Below, piece after piece: positions 43,688 to 52,998 of a stretch of 64,000 nt of DNA. The position numbers and the translations under genes are program-made. Location of the stretch: assembly GCA_018062085.1 (NCBI GenBank), contig JAGOSY010000016.1, positions 1 to 64,000 of the forward strand, written 5' to 3'. The stretch's first letter is position 1. Each line of letters starts with the position of its first letter. Source of the stretch: a bacterium (GTDB lineage Bacteria > Cyanobacteriota > Vampirovibrionia > Obscuribacterales > Obscuribacteraceae). Under the pieces are notes generated by a model. The model ran no database searches, was not told the origin of the DNA, and was given only the letters and a program-made list of their open reading frames with translations.

Positions 43688-45175
43688 CTAATCGGTTTTG
43701 GGCCCACCTTCTGCACAAGCCCTAAGCTGAGTTTCAAGTTGATCAAGAGCGCTTAGCTTCTCAGCGAGCACCTGAGCCGGAAGTTCAAAACGGGCTCCGA
43801 GCCTCTTGCGATTGACCTCGTCAACAATTCGCAACCGCAAGTTCTCACCCACAGCAAAGTATGCACCACTGGCATAAGCGATGGTTCCCCCCTGTATCAG
43901 CGAATTTACTTTATGTGGGTGATGAGTCAAGTGCCAACCCCCAACTACGTTAGTGACACCAAGAGCAACCTTTGTGCTACCAACAAACAGACCGGCTCGA
44001 GTATTCTCTGTGGCAGAACGAGTACCAGCACGAATCTCACGAGTAGCAAGGGCAAATTGCTTTCGTCGTTGAGAAGCCTCTAGATCATAGGCAGACAATA
44101 AAGCCACTGACTTACTCGAACAAGTACTTGAGCCAGCGGCACCAGACCCTGCACTCAGCAATGTATTGAGCTGCCGTCGATGAAGCTCCAATTCATCTAC
44201 TGTGTGGGGCGAAATGCCAGCCACTACGGTACGCAAGGCACGTTTATGTGAGGCGGCAACAACCTTACCTACGCCCTGGGCAAGTAAAGGTGTAAACATG
44301 ATCAAAGCACCCGAAGTGAGAGTGAGCACACCCGCTCCACCTGACAAATGCGGTCTACGCTCGTGAGTTTGAACGATATTAACCAGATTGCCCACGGCAC
44401 CAGTGGTATTTTTTGCTATATCAAAAACATAAAGAGAATCTTGAAATGCTCTGAATTTCTTAGCGGCAATGTGGTAATCAGAATACTCTTGCAATCCCAT
44501 ATCTGTAATATCGCGAAGAACGCTCTCTTCGGCTTGAGCAACAGCGAGGTCTTGCCCCTCTAGGTGTGCGGCTTCTACCACCCTAGCGCGCTTAGCGAAA
44601 AGCGCTTGTATATCATCACGAAGAGATAGCACAAAACTAATACTATCTTTGGAGCCATAACCTTTTTTATGGGCCGCCCGCCCATGATGAATATTGATAC
44701 CAAGTTCGATACCAGAGCCAATCGCTCCGACGGTCTGGCCCAACATTTGTAGAACCAAGCCTTTCTCTTGTGAAACACGATCTACGCCATTTTGCACGTA
44801 ACTGACTTTCCCGCTATTGCTGACATGAAAAACATTGGCATTTTCGATCACTCTTTGGCGATCAACAAGCTGTTTGGTCAAACCGGCAGCAGTCATACCG
44901 GCGTTAGCTTCCTGAAAAGCAAAATAACGCCACCCCCGCCAACGTCCTTGAATATTGTTATATTTGCGGAAATTGATACTAAAGCGCTCTAACTCTATTT
45001 CTTTTAAGAGTATTTGCCGATTTAGCTCTTCCACCTCAGCAAGAGCAGCGTTAGCTGGAATAGCGTGAGCTGAAATAGCAAAAACATTTTGCAGCAAAAT
45101 GGAAAGCAAAAAGCTGACAGCTGTGGTTTTAAATCTATAGAGCGTCACAAAAGCCTGCATCAATTTACTTCGCAC
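43688..45175 (-). CDS. Secreted hypothetical protein
   Basis: 495 residues. A signal peptide is predicted at about 15-39 (SFLLSILLQNVFAISAHA). A coiled-coil-like helix at 45-65 and long helical regions follow. Two or three hydrophobic glycine-rich segments, such as LTLTSGALIMFTPLLAQGVG, could insert in a membrane. No family is recognised. It overlaps the upstream Sel1-repeat gene by 11 bases, so the two are coupled and may work together, though only this one has a signal peptide. Confidence 0.6.
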   Translation of the reverse strand: MRSKLMQAFVTLYRFKTTAVSFLLSILLQNVFAISAHAIPANAALAEVEELNRQILLKEIELERFSINFRKYNNIQGRWRGWRYFAFQEANAGMTAAGLTKQLVDRQRVIENANVFHVSNSGKVSYVQNGVDRVSQEKGLVLQMLGQTVGAIGSGIELGINIHHGRAAHKKGYGSKDSISFVLSLRDDIQALFAKRARVVEAAHLEGQDLAVAQAEESVLRDITDMGLQEYSDYHIAAKKFRAFQDSLYVFDIAKNTTGAVGNLVNIVQTHERRPHLSGGAGVLTLTSGALIMFTPLLAQGVGKVVAASHKRALRTVVAGISPHTVDELELHRRQLNTLLSAGSGAAGSSTCSSKSVALLSAYDLEASQRRKQFALATREIRAGTRSATENTRAGLFVGSTKVALGVTNVVGGWHLTHHPHKVNSLIQGGTIAYASGAYFAVGENLRLRIVDEVNRKRLGARFELPAQVLAEKLSALDQLETQLRACAEGGPKTD

Positions 45176-45716
45176 TCATTTCAAGTTCTCGCAATGACTC
45201 AAAAGCTCGCGCAACGCCTGAAGCCGCGGCCTCGCGGTACCAATAAATAGCCTGCTCAAGATCGACAGCCACAAACTTTCCGTGTTGATAGCAAGCAGCT
45301 AAATCAAACTGCCCTCTGCCGGAGCCATTGTTAGCTGCCGCTTCATACCACTTAAAAGCATCGCTATCACTTTGCTGCGTGCCCCAGCCGCGATCGTACA
45401 TATAAGCGACACTAAACTGTCCATCACAGTCGCCCTGATTGGCAGCCAGCTGAAACCAGTGCAGAGCCTTGGCATAATCGCGCTCTACACCTAAACCATT
45501 CAAATATAAAGAGCCCAAGTTATATTGAGCCACACTGAAACCAGCTTCAGCTGCCTCTGTGTAGTACTGACGAGCCAGTTCAAAATTGCGCTCAACACCT
45601 TCGCCCTTAACTAACATCAACCCTTGCTGGGTCATCGCCGCCCAATCTCCATTGAGCGCCTTAGCCGCTAGCTCTAAAAATTTCTTTTGGGCAGCAGCAT
45701 CAATCTTTAAAACCAT
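45165..45716 (-). CDS. Sel1-repeat protein
   Basis: A 183-residue protein of four to five Sel1-like repeats (about 36 residues each). They include ARQYYTEAAEAGFSVAQYNLG, ALHWFQLAANQGDCDGQFSVA and AFKWYEAAANNGSGRGQFDLA. Sel1 repeats are TPR-like scaffolds for protein binding. There is no signal peptide, so it is probably cytoplasmic. Its 3' end overlaps the next gene by 11 bases. The partner cannot be told from sequence. Confidence 0.85.
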   Translation of the reverse strand: MVLKIDAAAQKKFLELAAKALNGDWAAMTQQGLMLVKGEGVERNFELARQYYTEAAEAGFSVAQYNLGSLYLNGLGVERDYAKALHWFQLAANQGDCDGQFSVAYMYDRGWGTQQSDSDAFKWYEAAANNGSGRGQFDLAACYQHGKFVAVDLEQAIYWYREAAASGVARAFESLRELEMSAK

Positions 45717-45847
45717 ACGAAAAAGTTACTCTCACTAAACTAAACCAGGCAAAATTCTACGACAATTAACAGCAAGTTCAGGGTTTTTCCTGAGGTACAA
45801 CTATGGGGCTGGTGATTTAATCGGAAAAGCACCTAATCAGGCACCCA

Positions 45848-47809
45848 ATGAGGCTAAAAATGCACGCACCGGCAAGAAAACTCTCGCTACCTCGCCTCTT
45901 GACCCTCTATTTGACCACAATGACAGCAACATTGACCAGCCCTGGGCTTACTCAAACAGCCCAGGCCAGCGATACAAAAACTGCAAAAATAGAACAAAAC
46001 CAAAGTCAGAACCAAAGCTCCAGCCATACAGGAGCACTTAGCAGCGATACCACAGTGCACAGCTTGGCCCACATGCCAGTGCAAGAAGTGACAGTCTTCA
46101 AAGATGGCCATGCCCTGCTGATACACGAGGGGCTTATGCCACTAACCGCTAGTGGCGACGTAGTGCTTGAAGACTTACCTAAGCCAGTTTTGGGCACATT
46201 CTTTCCATATAGTATGGAGCCCCAAGCAAAGCTAGGCTCGGTAACGTCAGGTCGAAGAAAAATTACAAACAGTCAAACGGCCCTTACTCTGCCTGAACTG
46301 ATAGCCGCCAATGCCGGAGCAATGGTGCGCATCGATGAGCTAATCGGTGTTGGTGAAAAAGCTAAGCTGGTTTCGTACGATGCAAAAATAATCGGTATTC
46401 CCACCCGCTCAGCCGAAGAGCTGGCCAGGGCAGGCCAAGAGCGACTTGATCCGACCTTAATTTTGCCGCAAAAGAGCAGCTTGGTTAAGCTAAAAACTGA
46501 CACAGGCACTACTTACATACCAATAGATCGCATCCAAACTCTCTCATTCAAATCAGAACCAGATGCTCAACTCAAAGATGAATATATCCGCAATACTCTA
46601 ACGATGGCTCTAGATTGGCAAAAAAGAGGTAATACAAAAGCCAGAGTTGGCATGATGTATCTAGAAAAAGGCATAAGGTGGATACCAAATTACAAAGTGA
46701 CAATTGACGGACAGGGCCACGCTAAAGTAAAGCTACAAGCCACAATCGTCAACGATCTTACCGACCTAAAAGACGTCAATTGCAATCTAGTTGTTGGTGT
46801 TCCTTCTTTTGCATTTAAGGGTGATATAGATCCAATCTCACTTTCTGAAACATTGGCCCACGTAGCATCTTATGCCGCTCAAGACTCAAGGCTACGAAAT
46901 AGTTTTAGCAATGCCATCATGTCGCAATCGGTTGGCTATGCCAGCGATAAAGATGAAGAAAAAACCGGAGCAGCCCAGACCAGCAGTGAATCGAGCAAAA
47001 ATGAAGATCTCTTTGTTTTCAATCTTAAGCATTTGACCCTAAAAAAAGGCGAGCGCATGGTAGTTCCTGTGCAAGAGTACACGGTAGATTACAAAGATCT
47101 CTATACCTTCGACCTTGCTATTGCGCCACCACCAGAAGTGCAAAGCCAAAACAATCACATGGTTAATTCTGGCAAAAGTGATGAGCAGAAGCTAGCCGAT
47201 AGCAACAAGATAATTCACAAGATACGCTTATTCAATAGCAGCAAGCAACCATTCACTACGGCACCGGCACTAATAGTGGTGACCGGTACTAGTCGAGAAC
47301 TTAGTCGAGAACCTAGTCGCAATCCAGGCAGCAAGCCTAGCAACTGGGGCAACGACGGCGAAGTTTTAGCACAAGGTATGATGACATATGCTTCACCAGG
47401 CAGCAACGCCGACCTGACTCTAACCAATGCCGTTGACATCAAGGCCAAGAAAGAAGAAAAGGAAACAAGCAGAACAGCCGATGCAGTCACATGGCAAGAC
47501 TACAAGTACGCTCGTGTCAATCTTGCTGGCACAATCACCCTAACAAACTATATGAATAAACCAGTCACGGTTGAAATCACGAGAAAGGTACTCGGCCGCC
47601 TTGATAGTGTTTCAAAAGGCGGCATCATGACAATGACCAATACCATAGACGAAATTAGAGGCAGCGACCTGCCGCCTTGGTGGGGCTATTTCAGTTGGCC
47701 TGGCTGGTGGTCATATATGAATGGCATCGGCAAATTCACTTTCACCGAGACGATACAACCCGGCAAGAGCATCAATGTCGACTATGGCTGGCACTATTTC
47801 TGGCGTTAA
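45848..47809 (+). CDS. Secreted DUF4139-like protein
   Basis: 653 residues. A signal peptide is predicted at about 14-38, followed by a Gln/Ser/Thr-rich linker. VQEVTVFKDGHALLIHEG begins the region that resembles the DUF4140/DUF4139 (mucoidy inhibitor-like) family. YLEKGIRWIPNYKVTIDG and ATIVNDLTDLKDVNCNLVVG follow the DUF4139 beta-sandwich pattern. Function is unknown. Two close ATGs (45848, 45860) both have AGG/GAGG upstream. It ends WGYFSWPGWWSYMNG... with many aromatic residues. Confidence 0.6.
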   Translation: MRLKMHAPARKLSLPRLLTLYLTTMTATLTSPGLTQTAQASDTKTAKIEQNQSQNQSSSHTGALSSDTTVHSLAHMPVQEVTVFKDGHALLIHEGLMPLTASGDVVLEDLPKPVLGTFFPYSMEPQAKLGSVTSGRRKITNSQTALTLPELIAANAGAMVRIDELIGVGEKAKLVSYDAKIIGIPTRSAEELARAGQERLDPTLILPQKSSLVKLKTDTGTTYIPIDRIQTLSFKSEPDAQLKDEYIRNTLTMALDWQKRGNTKARVGMMYLEKGIRWIPNYKVTIDGQGHAKVKLQATIVNDLTDLKDVNCNLVVGVPSFAFKGDIDPISLSETLAHVASYAAQDSRLRNSFSNAIMSQSVGYASDKDEEKTGAAQTSSESSKNEDLFVFNLKHLTLKKGERMVVPVQEYTVDYKDLYTFDLAIAPPPEVQSQNNHMVNSGKSDEQKLADSNKIIHKIRLFNSSKQPFTTAPALIVVTGTSRELSREPSRNPGSKPSNWGNDGEVLAQGMMTYASPGSNADLTLTNAVDIKAKKEEKETSRTADAVTWQDYKYARVNLAGTITLTNYMNKPVTVEITRKVLGRLDSVSKGGIMTMTNTIDEIRGSDLPPWWGYFSWPGWWSYMNGIGKFTFTETIQPGKSINVDYGWHYFWR

Positions 47810-47813
47810 TACA

Positions 47814-47847
47814 GGGTCAATATGCAGGGGTCAATATGCAGGGATCA
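47814..47847. repeat. Short 14-base tandem duplication
   Basis: The unit GGGTCAATATGCAG occurs at 47814-47827 and 47828-47841, with a partial third copy (GGATCA). It covers the convergent 3' ends and includes the stop of the minus-strand gene. Confidence 0.7.
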
Positions 47848-48295
47848 TAGCTGGGCATTCTTTCGACTTCTCAGCCATCTCTGCAAAAGCCGCGGCCCCT
47901 TCACTACCAAGCTTCTCAGCTAAGACCATCGCTTTCTCTCTCTCGATGGTAAGAGCAGAAGGATCTGTCCAAGTGTCATACGGGAAATCAGAGCTCTTTT
48001 GCCGACGGAACCAAATTTCCACACCTTCGGTCTTCCAAACCAAGACGGCGGGCAGAGGTTGACCATCATCACTTTGCTTTTGCAAACCCATCAAAACAGA
48101 GCGCGGCAGCTTGACTACCAAGCCGCCTGGGTAAAGTTTCACTTCGCTCTCGCGCACAACTTCAATTATTTCTGAAGTGAGTTTATGAACTGCCACAAGA
48201 TGACCGCTCTCTTGGCGACACCAAGGCAACGTTTTTAGATACTGAACGAACTCAGTGCCCACATATGCGGCTTGCGAGTCAACAAAATCGGTCAT
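47831..48295 (-). CDS. Hypothetical protein
   Basis: A 154-residue soluble protein without a signal peptide. Segments such as KLYPGGLVVKLPRSVLMGLQ and PAVLVWKTEGVEIWFRRQ suggest a small alpha/beta domain. No family is recognised. It is convergent with the DUF4139-like gene (21-base gap) and divergent from the FHA protein; the 296-base region beyond its start has no gene and no clear promoter. Confidence 0.55.
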   Translation of the reverse strand: MTDFVDSQAAYVGTEFVQYLKTLPWCRQESGHLVAVHKLTSEIIEVVRESEVKLYPGGLVVKLPRSVLMGLQKQSDDGQPLPAVLVWKTEGVEIWFRRQKSSDFPYDTWTDPSALTIEREKAMVLAEKLGSEGAAAFAEMAEKSKECPAMIPAY

Positions 48296-48591
48296 TTCAA
48301 GTGATGCTCCGGTTGATAGCTTTAACTTATTTACCCATATCGCCAGTTGTGATGGGTGGAAATAATATTAAGAGTGAGGCTGATAATCAAACTAAATTGT
48401 CGCAAGTGTATAAGCAGATGCGAGTTGGGCGTTAATATTCTCTTGTGTGTGGAACATTCATAGAGACCACAGATTTAATGTGGTTGATCTTGATGCATTT
48501 GCCGTAGCATGTGACAACGAATCACCTAAAAGCAATTGTGCAGAACAAACCATCACTAGGTATCTAATCAACTCCAGAAGAAAGCAGCAAA

Positions 48592-50766
48592 ATGGGCAAC
48601 GAAGAAGGTAACAACACTCCAACTGCATTTCTAGTCGACCTGGTCTCCAACCGGAAGATCCCAGTCGCTACCCCAAGGTGTCGAGTCGGCCGCGACGACT
48701 TAAACGACATCGTTATTAGTGGCGATCAGTCGATTTCGCGATTTCATTTCATTATTAGCTATGAAAATGACGAGTTCACTGTGCAAGATGCTAAGAGCCG
48801 GCACGGTACGTTCCTAAACGGCAACCAAATCACCAGCCCTGAAAATATTAAAGATGGCGATGTATTAAAAGTAGGCGTTTCACTCTTCTGGTTCGTAGTT
48901 GAAGCGGCACAAGCGCCTGGTTCAGAACCGCTTAATCCACCAACCGTGGCGGCAATAAGCGGCGAACGCGCCGATGGCGTTGGCATAACAGTCAAGGGGC
49001 ATCCGGTTCAAGCGATTGAAGCCTCACCAATGACTGACACTAGCGCCAATATTAAGGCGGTAGACGACGGTTCGTCCAAATCAGCCACACAAGAAATGGC
49101 TATTCCTGACGCCAAGACCCTAGATAAGATGGAAGAGGCAGCTAACTCAATTCAAATTGAACCAAAGCTTGATCTAAAAGTAGATGCACCAAAGGCTTCT
49201 CTCGCTTCACTCTTGCAGCCCCTGGCAACAGAGGTAGTACAAAACAATGAAGATGCCGTCAAAGCCAAGCTAGCGGCCCAAGACAAAGAACTACTAGAAG
49301 AACTGGATAGCTCAAGCGATACTGTTGCAGAAAGTACGGCCGAGTCTAAAGAAGACAGCACGACTGAAGCGGCCGCTACCGAAGTCGAAACAGAAGTAGA
49401 TGTACTAGGTGGCTACAAATATTCAGAACCCACCTACAGCGCGGCTGGCAACATTATTAACTCTGATGCGAACTTAGAGAGCGAAAGCACAAGCAAAGAT
49501 TCTAGTGATGACAACAACGGCGAGGGACTACCAACTAAAGTTTTGAACAAACCCAGCGATACAGTAACCCTTGAAGCCCTGCAGCCCACAGGTCTAGCTT
49601 CATCGCTCGGCAGCAGCAGCCCCGAAAGCAGCGACAATTCTAATGCAACTGGCGAATCAGCAATTAGCGAGGCGCCTGTAGCAGAAATAGAAGTAGAAAC
49701 AGAAGTAGAAACCAAGAAGGAAAACACAAAATTAGCTCTCGGAGACCTTCTCTCCAGCCAAGAAGAAACTACGCCATCAACTGACCTGCAAGTTCAAGAA
49801 GTTGATCAATCCGCTGCTGAAGTGGCACAAGCAGGAGCAGAAAACGAAGAGGATACAAACAAGGAAACCGAAGCCGAATTGGCGCAAGCTGAGCCTGAAG
49901 TCACCGTGGCCGAAAGTTCTACCTTATCGCCACCTAACGCTGAAATCAGTGGGGAATCAGGGTCTAACGGATCAGCGACCGCCAAGCAATATGGCGAATC
50001 TTCTGGCCTTGATCTTGGTTCTATCAATTTAGATGATGCAATGACACTACGAGCGGGGGCTACTGACGTGCCGGATTGGACAAAACGATATTTCTCAGAT
50101 GAAATCGCAAAGCTCAACACAGAGCTCGATGAACTGAATGAACAGGTAAAACTCGCGCAACAAAAAATTCGCGATGTCGAAACTCGGGTAGCTCTGACCA
50201 AAGGGGTACGCAATACTCTTTTGACAACAACCGGTGACGAATTGGTTGAAGCTTGTGGCAAAGTACTGAGCTTAATTGGCTGGAAAGTAACTATTGCCGC
50301 CGACGACAAACATGAGCTAAGACTAGAAGTCGACGATAAACATGTGTGTATCGCTCGTGTCATCTGGACAACCACCCAAGCTGAACGCTCACACCTAGGT
50401 CAACTTTCTATTTCACAAACCCGTTACTGGTGCGAAAAAGGAACTGAGCCTAAAGGCATCTTGATTGTCAGCAAAATCAGCGACCAACCGCCAACCGGTG
50501 GGGGTTCGTCAGTTGAAGAAATGGAACTAGCAGAGTACGCAGCCAAGAAAAATGTCTGCTTAATGACTACCATGCAATTGCTAGCGCTCTACAAAGAAGT
50601 AGCACTAGATGACGCCAAACCAGATGGCTTGAGAACCGCAATTGTGGCAGCCAACGGCTGGCTCTCTGGCCACGACCTTGAGCCTGGCTCAGCCGAGCTT
50701 GTTGAAAAAGAAGATGCTTCGCAAACATCAAACAAACTGAGTTCTCTACTCTCAGCTTCTAGCTAA
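48592..50766 (+). CDS. FHA-domain protein with C-terminal nuclease-like fold
   Basis: 724 residues. An FHA domain (about 20-105) has GRDDLNDIVI, SRFHF and RHGTFLNG, the phosphothreonine-binding pattern. A very acidic, low-complexity Glu/Ser/Thr/Ala region (about 120-490) follows, then a coiled coil (about 495-535). The C-terminal domain (about 540-700) resembles a restriction-endonuclease-like fold in order (GDELVEACGKVLSLIGWKV, then PKGILIVS), but the expected ExK core reads CIARVIW, so it is probably inactive. It could be a substrate reader for the Ser/Thr kinases. A strong terminator follows. Confidence 0.75.
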   Translation: MGNEEGNNTPTAFLVDLVSNRKIPVATPRCRVGRDDLNDIVISGDQSISRFHFIISYENDEFTVQDAKSRHGTFLNGNQITSPENIKDGDVLKVGVSLFWFVVEAAQAPGSEPLNPPTVAAISGERADGVGITVKGHPVQAIEASPMTDTSANIKAVDDGSSKSATQEMAIPDAKTLDKMEEAANSIQIEPKLDLKVDAPKASLASLLQPLATEVVQNNEDAVKAKLAAQDKELLEELDSSSDTVAESTAESKEDSTTEAAATEVETEVDVLGGYKYSEPTYSAAGNIINSDANLESESTSKDSSDDNNGEGLPTKVLNKPSDTVTLEALQPTGLASSLGSSSPESSDNSNATGESAISEAPVAEIEVETEVETKKENTKLALGDLLSSQEETTPSTDLQVQEVDQSAAEVAQAGAENEEDTNKETEAELAQAEPEVTVAESSTLSPPNAEISGESGSNGSATAKQYGESSGLDLGSINLDDAMTLRAGATDVPDWTKRYFSDEIAKLNTELDELNEQVKLAQQKIRDVETRVALTKGVRNTLLTTTGDELVEACGKVLSLIGWKVTIAADDKHELRLEVDDKHVCIARVIWTTTQAERSHLGQLSISQTRYWCEKGTEPKGILIVSKISDQPPTGGGSSVEEMELAEYAAKKNVCLMTTMQLLALYKEVALDDAKPDGLRTAIVAANGWLSGHDLEPGSAELVEKEDASQTSNKLSSLLSASS

Positions 50767-50804
50767 CGAGTAGAACAACTAATTTGTAGCTTGGACCAAA
50801 ATTC

Positions 50805-50839
50805 AAAGCAGAGAAGACCAAGGTCTTCTCTGCTTTTTT
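50805..50839 (+). terminator. Rho-independent terminator of the FHA gene
   Basis: AAAGCAGAGAAGACC pairs perfectly with GGTCTTCTCTGCTTT over 15 bp, followed by a T run. Textbook intrinsic terminator 40 bases after the stop codon. Confidence 0.92.
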
Positions 50840-50889
50840 CGCAGTAGAATTGAAATAGAAATAGCAGTAGAAAAGTGCAAGGTAACAAG

Positions 50890-51852
50890 TTGGAATCAAT
50901 AAAGCCCAGCAAAATTCGCATTATCTTGGCATTTCTCACAATCTATTTGATTTGGGGCTCTACTTACATTGCCATTAAGTTTGCCCTTGAAAGTTTCCCT
51001 CCATTACTAATGGGAGCAACTCGTTTTTTCACAGCCGGTCTGATTATGTACGGCTGGATGCTATTTCGCGGAGCACCGAGGCCCAACCGTTCACACATAC
51101 TGCCAACACTAGCTCTAGGTATTTTGCTGTTAGCCGTGGGAAATACGGGCGTAGTATTAGCCGAAAAAACCGTGCCATCAGGTATGGTGTCGCTCTTGGC
51201 CGCCACTGTGCCGATTTTTATAGTAACGCTGCAATGGCTCAAACCCAAAGGGATCCAACCGACAAAGCGAGTGATACTAGGGTTAATTACCGGCGTGAGC
51301 GGCTTAGTATTCTTGATCGAGCCCCAGAAATTTGCCGGAGCAGATAGTATCGACTTACTTGGTGTAAGCTTTGTCTTGATTGGCTGCTTGAGCTCGGCAG
51401 TCGGCGCAATTTATTCAAGATCAGCTCATCTGCCGAGTTCGCAGCAACTAACAGCCGGAATGGAAATGCTCTTTGCCAGCTCAATACTATTTGTTTGCTC
51501 GGCCTGTACCGGTGAATTCAGCAAAATTCAGCAACTGCACATCTCACTTTTATCTGGTATTTCTTGGCTATATCTGGTGGTTTTCGGCTCAATGATTGCC
51601 TTTTCTGTCTATATCTGGCTGCTCAAACAAGTCAATCCAGCTCATGTCTCCACTTACGCCTACGTCAACCCAGTAGTGGCAATATTTCTTGGCTGGTGGC
51701 TTGCCGGAGAAACAATCTCGCTACAAACATTTATCGGGGCCGGAGTAATCCTCGCAGCAGTCTGGCTGATTACCCAAAGCGGACCGAAGCCAGAACCAGC
51801 TCTAGCACTGGCTGGCGACGCCACAGCCTTCGAGGCCTGCGCCCTCGACTAG
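50890..51852 (+). CDS. EamA/DMT-family transporter
   Basis: About 320 residues with ten helices in two EamA repeats. The first begins LTIYLIWGSTYIAIKFALES and the second ends with AHVSTYAYVNPVVAIFLGWW, both typical of drug/metabolite exporters of the RhaT/YedA type. The substrate is unknown, probably a small metabolite or amino acid. I chose TTG 50890, six bases from AAGGT; a GTG five codons earlier lacks a ribosome site. Confidence 0.87.
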   Translation: MESIKPSKIRIILAFLTIYLIWGSTYIAIKFALESFPPLLMGATRFFTAGLIMYGWMLFRGAPRPNRSHILPTLALGILLLAVGNTGVVLAEKTVPSGMVSLLAATVPIFIVTLQWLKPKGIQPTKRVILGLITGVSGLVFLIEPQKFAGADSIDLLGVSFVLIGCLSSAVGAIYSRSAHLPSSQQLTAGMEMLFASSILFVCSACTGEFSKIQQLHISLLSGISWLYLVVFGSMIAFSVYIWLLKQVNPAHVSTYAYVNPVVAIFLGWWLAGETISLQTFIGAGVILAAVWLITQSGPKPEPALALAGDATAFEACALD

Positions 51853-51912
51853 ACCGAGAGATTCAGCACCACTCTCAATATCATTCTTGCTGTAAACTAA
51901 AAGAAAGAATAA

Positions 51913-52968
51913 TTGCTCATATTCAGCTGGAGAAAACTAAAACAAGTGCAACCAAGCAAACTTTTACTTTTAATTTCTGCCAGCCTATTTCTTAGCGCAG
52001 CTTCTCTAACTTCAGCCCTAGCATCAGCTGATACTGATTACGCCCAAGGCTTAGCAGCCTACAACAGCAAAAACTATAGAATGGCAGCAGCTTATCTTCA
52101 GCGCGCAGTCAATGTGGGTCTCAGCACACCTGCCATATGGATGTATCTGGGCCATGCCTACACAGGCATTGGCGATCGACCCCACGCAGCCCAAGCCTAC
52201 ACCTCACTAATAGATAACTTTCGCGGCAGCCCAGAAGCAGCCCAAGCCATGCAATATTTGCAAAGACTCGATCCAGCCGCCGCCAAGAAAGCTGCAGCTG
52301 GACCGGCGCTACCGGGTGCCGCGGCCTCAGGAGTAGCCGCTGCCCCTGGCGTAGCAGTTGCCAGAACACCGTTCAAAGATCGCCTAATCATTGTGCCACC
52401 TCTAGCTGGCCACCCACCGGTGAGCCAATCAATGCAAGCAGCCATCAAAGCGGCAATGCAAAAACTACCAGCGCATATCTACAAAATTCTTGACGACGGT
52501 GGTGCCACTGTTAATCTTGCACCAAACATTGAAGACAAATGGCCTGGCTCTAGCGATATGGATAAGCCCAGACAAGCGGGAACAAGCCTCGGGGAAGAAC
52601 CGGGCAGAACCTACGATCATGATTGCTACATATATGAAAGAAAAAAATTGAAAGGCGGCGGCAACGAGCTAGGCGAAGCTCGGCCACTTAGGGACATAGT
52701 TGCTTGCTTCTATCACGAGCTTGGTCACGCGATCGATGATTGCGCAGGCAAATTATCTGAAGATCCAAAACTGAGAGCTCAGTTTCAGCTAGACCTCGAG
52801 AACATGCCAGCCAGCGTGAGCAGCAGTATTTCATATTACACAATAGTAAGCGAAGGCCTACCTGAAGTTATCGCGGGTCTACTTGGTGCTGATGGCCACT
52901 CGACTTCAGCCTGCATGGAAGCCATGCCACGCACAAAATACTGGCTCAAGCAAAAATTGAAACTCTAG
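51913..52968 (+). CDS. Secreted TPR protein with gluzincin-like metallopeptidase domain (paralogue)
   Basis: 351 residues from a TTG start, with a signal peptide at about 16-38 and a short TPR region (about 40-122) with QGLAAYNSKNYRMAAAYLQRA. An Ala/Pro linker leads to the zincin domain. The zinc site is HELGH (H268, E269, H272), followed by EGLPEVIAG (E314, E318) 42-46 residues later. This is the same plan and HExxH...ExxxE spacing as the protein encoded at 24880. It resembles lethal-factor-like peptidases. The start is uncertain: a GTG at residue 12 is also possible. It ends 30 bases before the PEP-synthase-like gene. Confidence 0.72.
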   Translation: MLIFSWRKLKQVQPSKLLLLISASLFLSAASLTSALASADTDYAQGLAAYNSKNYRMAAAYLQRAVNVGLSTPAIWMYLGHAYTGIGDRPHAAQAYTSLIDNFRGSPEAAQAMQYLQRLDPAAAKKAAAGPALPGAAASGVAAAPGVAVARTPFKDRLIIVPPLAGHPPVSQSMQAAIKAAMQKLPAHIYKILDDGGATVNLAPNIEDKWPGSSDMDKPRQAGTSLGEEPGRTYDHDCYIYERKKLKGGGNELGEARPLRDIVACFYHELGHAIDDCAGKLSEDPKLRAQFQLDLENMPASVSSSISYYTIVSEGLPEVIAGLLGADGHSTSACMEAMPRTKYWLKQKLKL

Positions 52969-52998
52969 TTTTTTTTGTCGTTCCAGCGGAGAGGGTGC

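Noticed and set aside
48296..48591. Possible promoter or small RNA in the gene-free stretch before the FHA gene
   Set aside because: No -35/-10 pair with good spacing and no stable hairpin were found.
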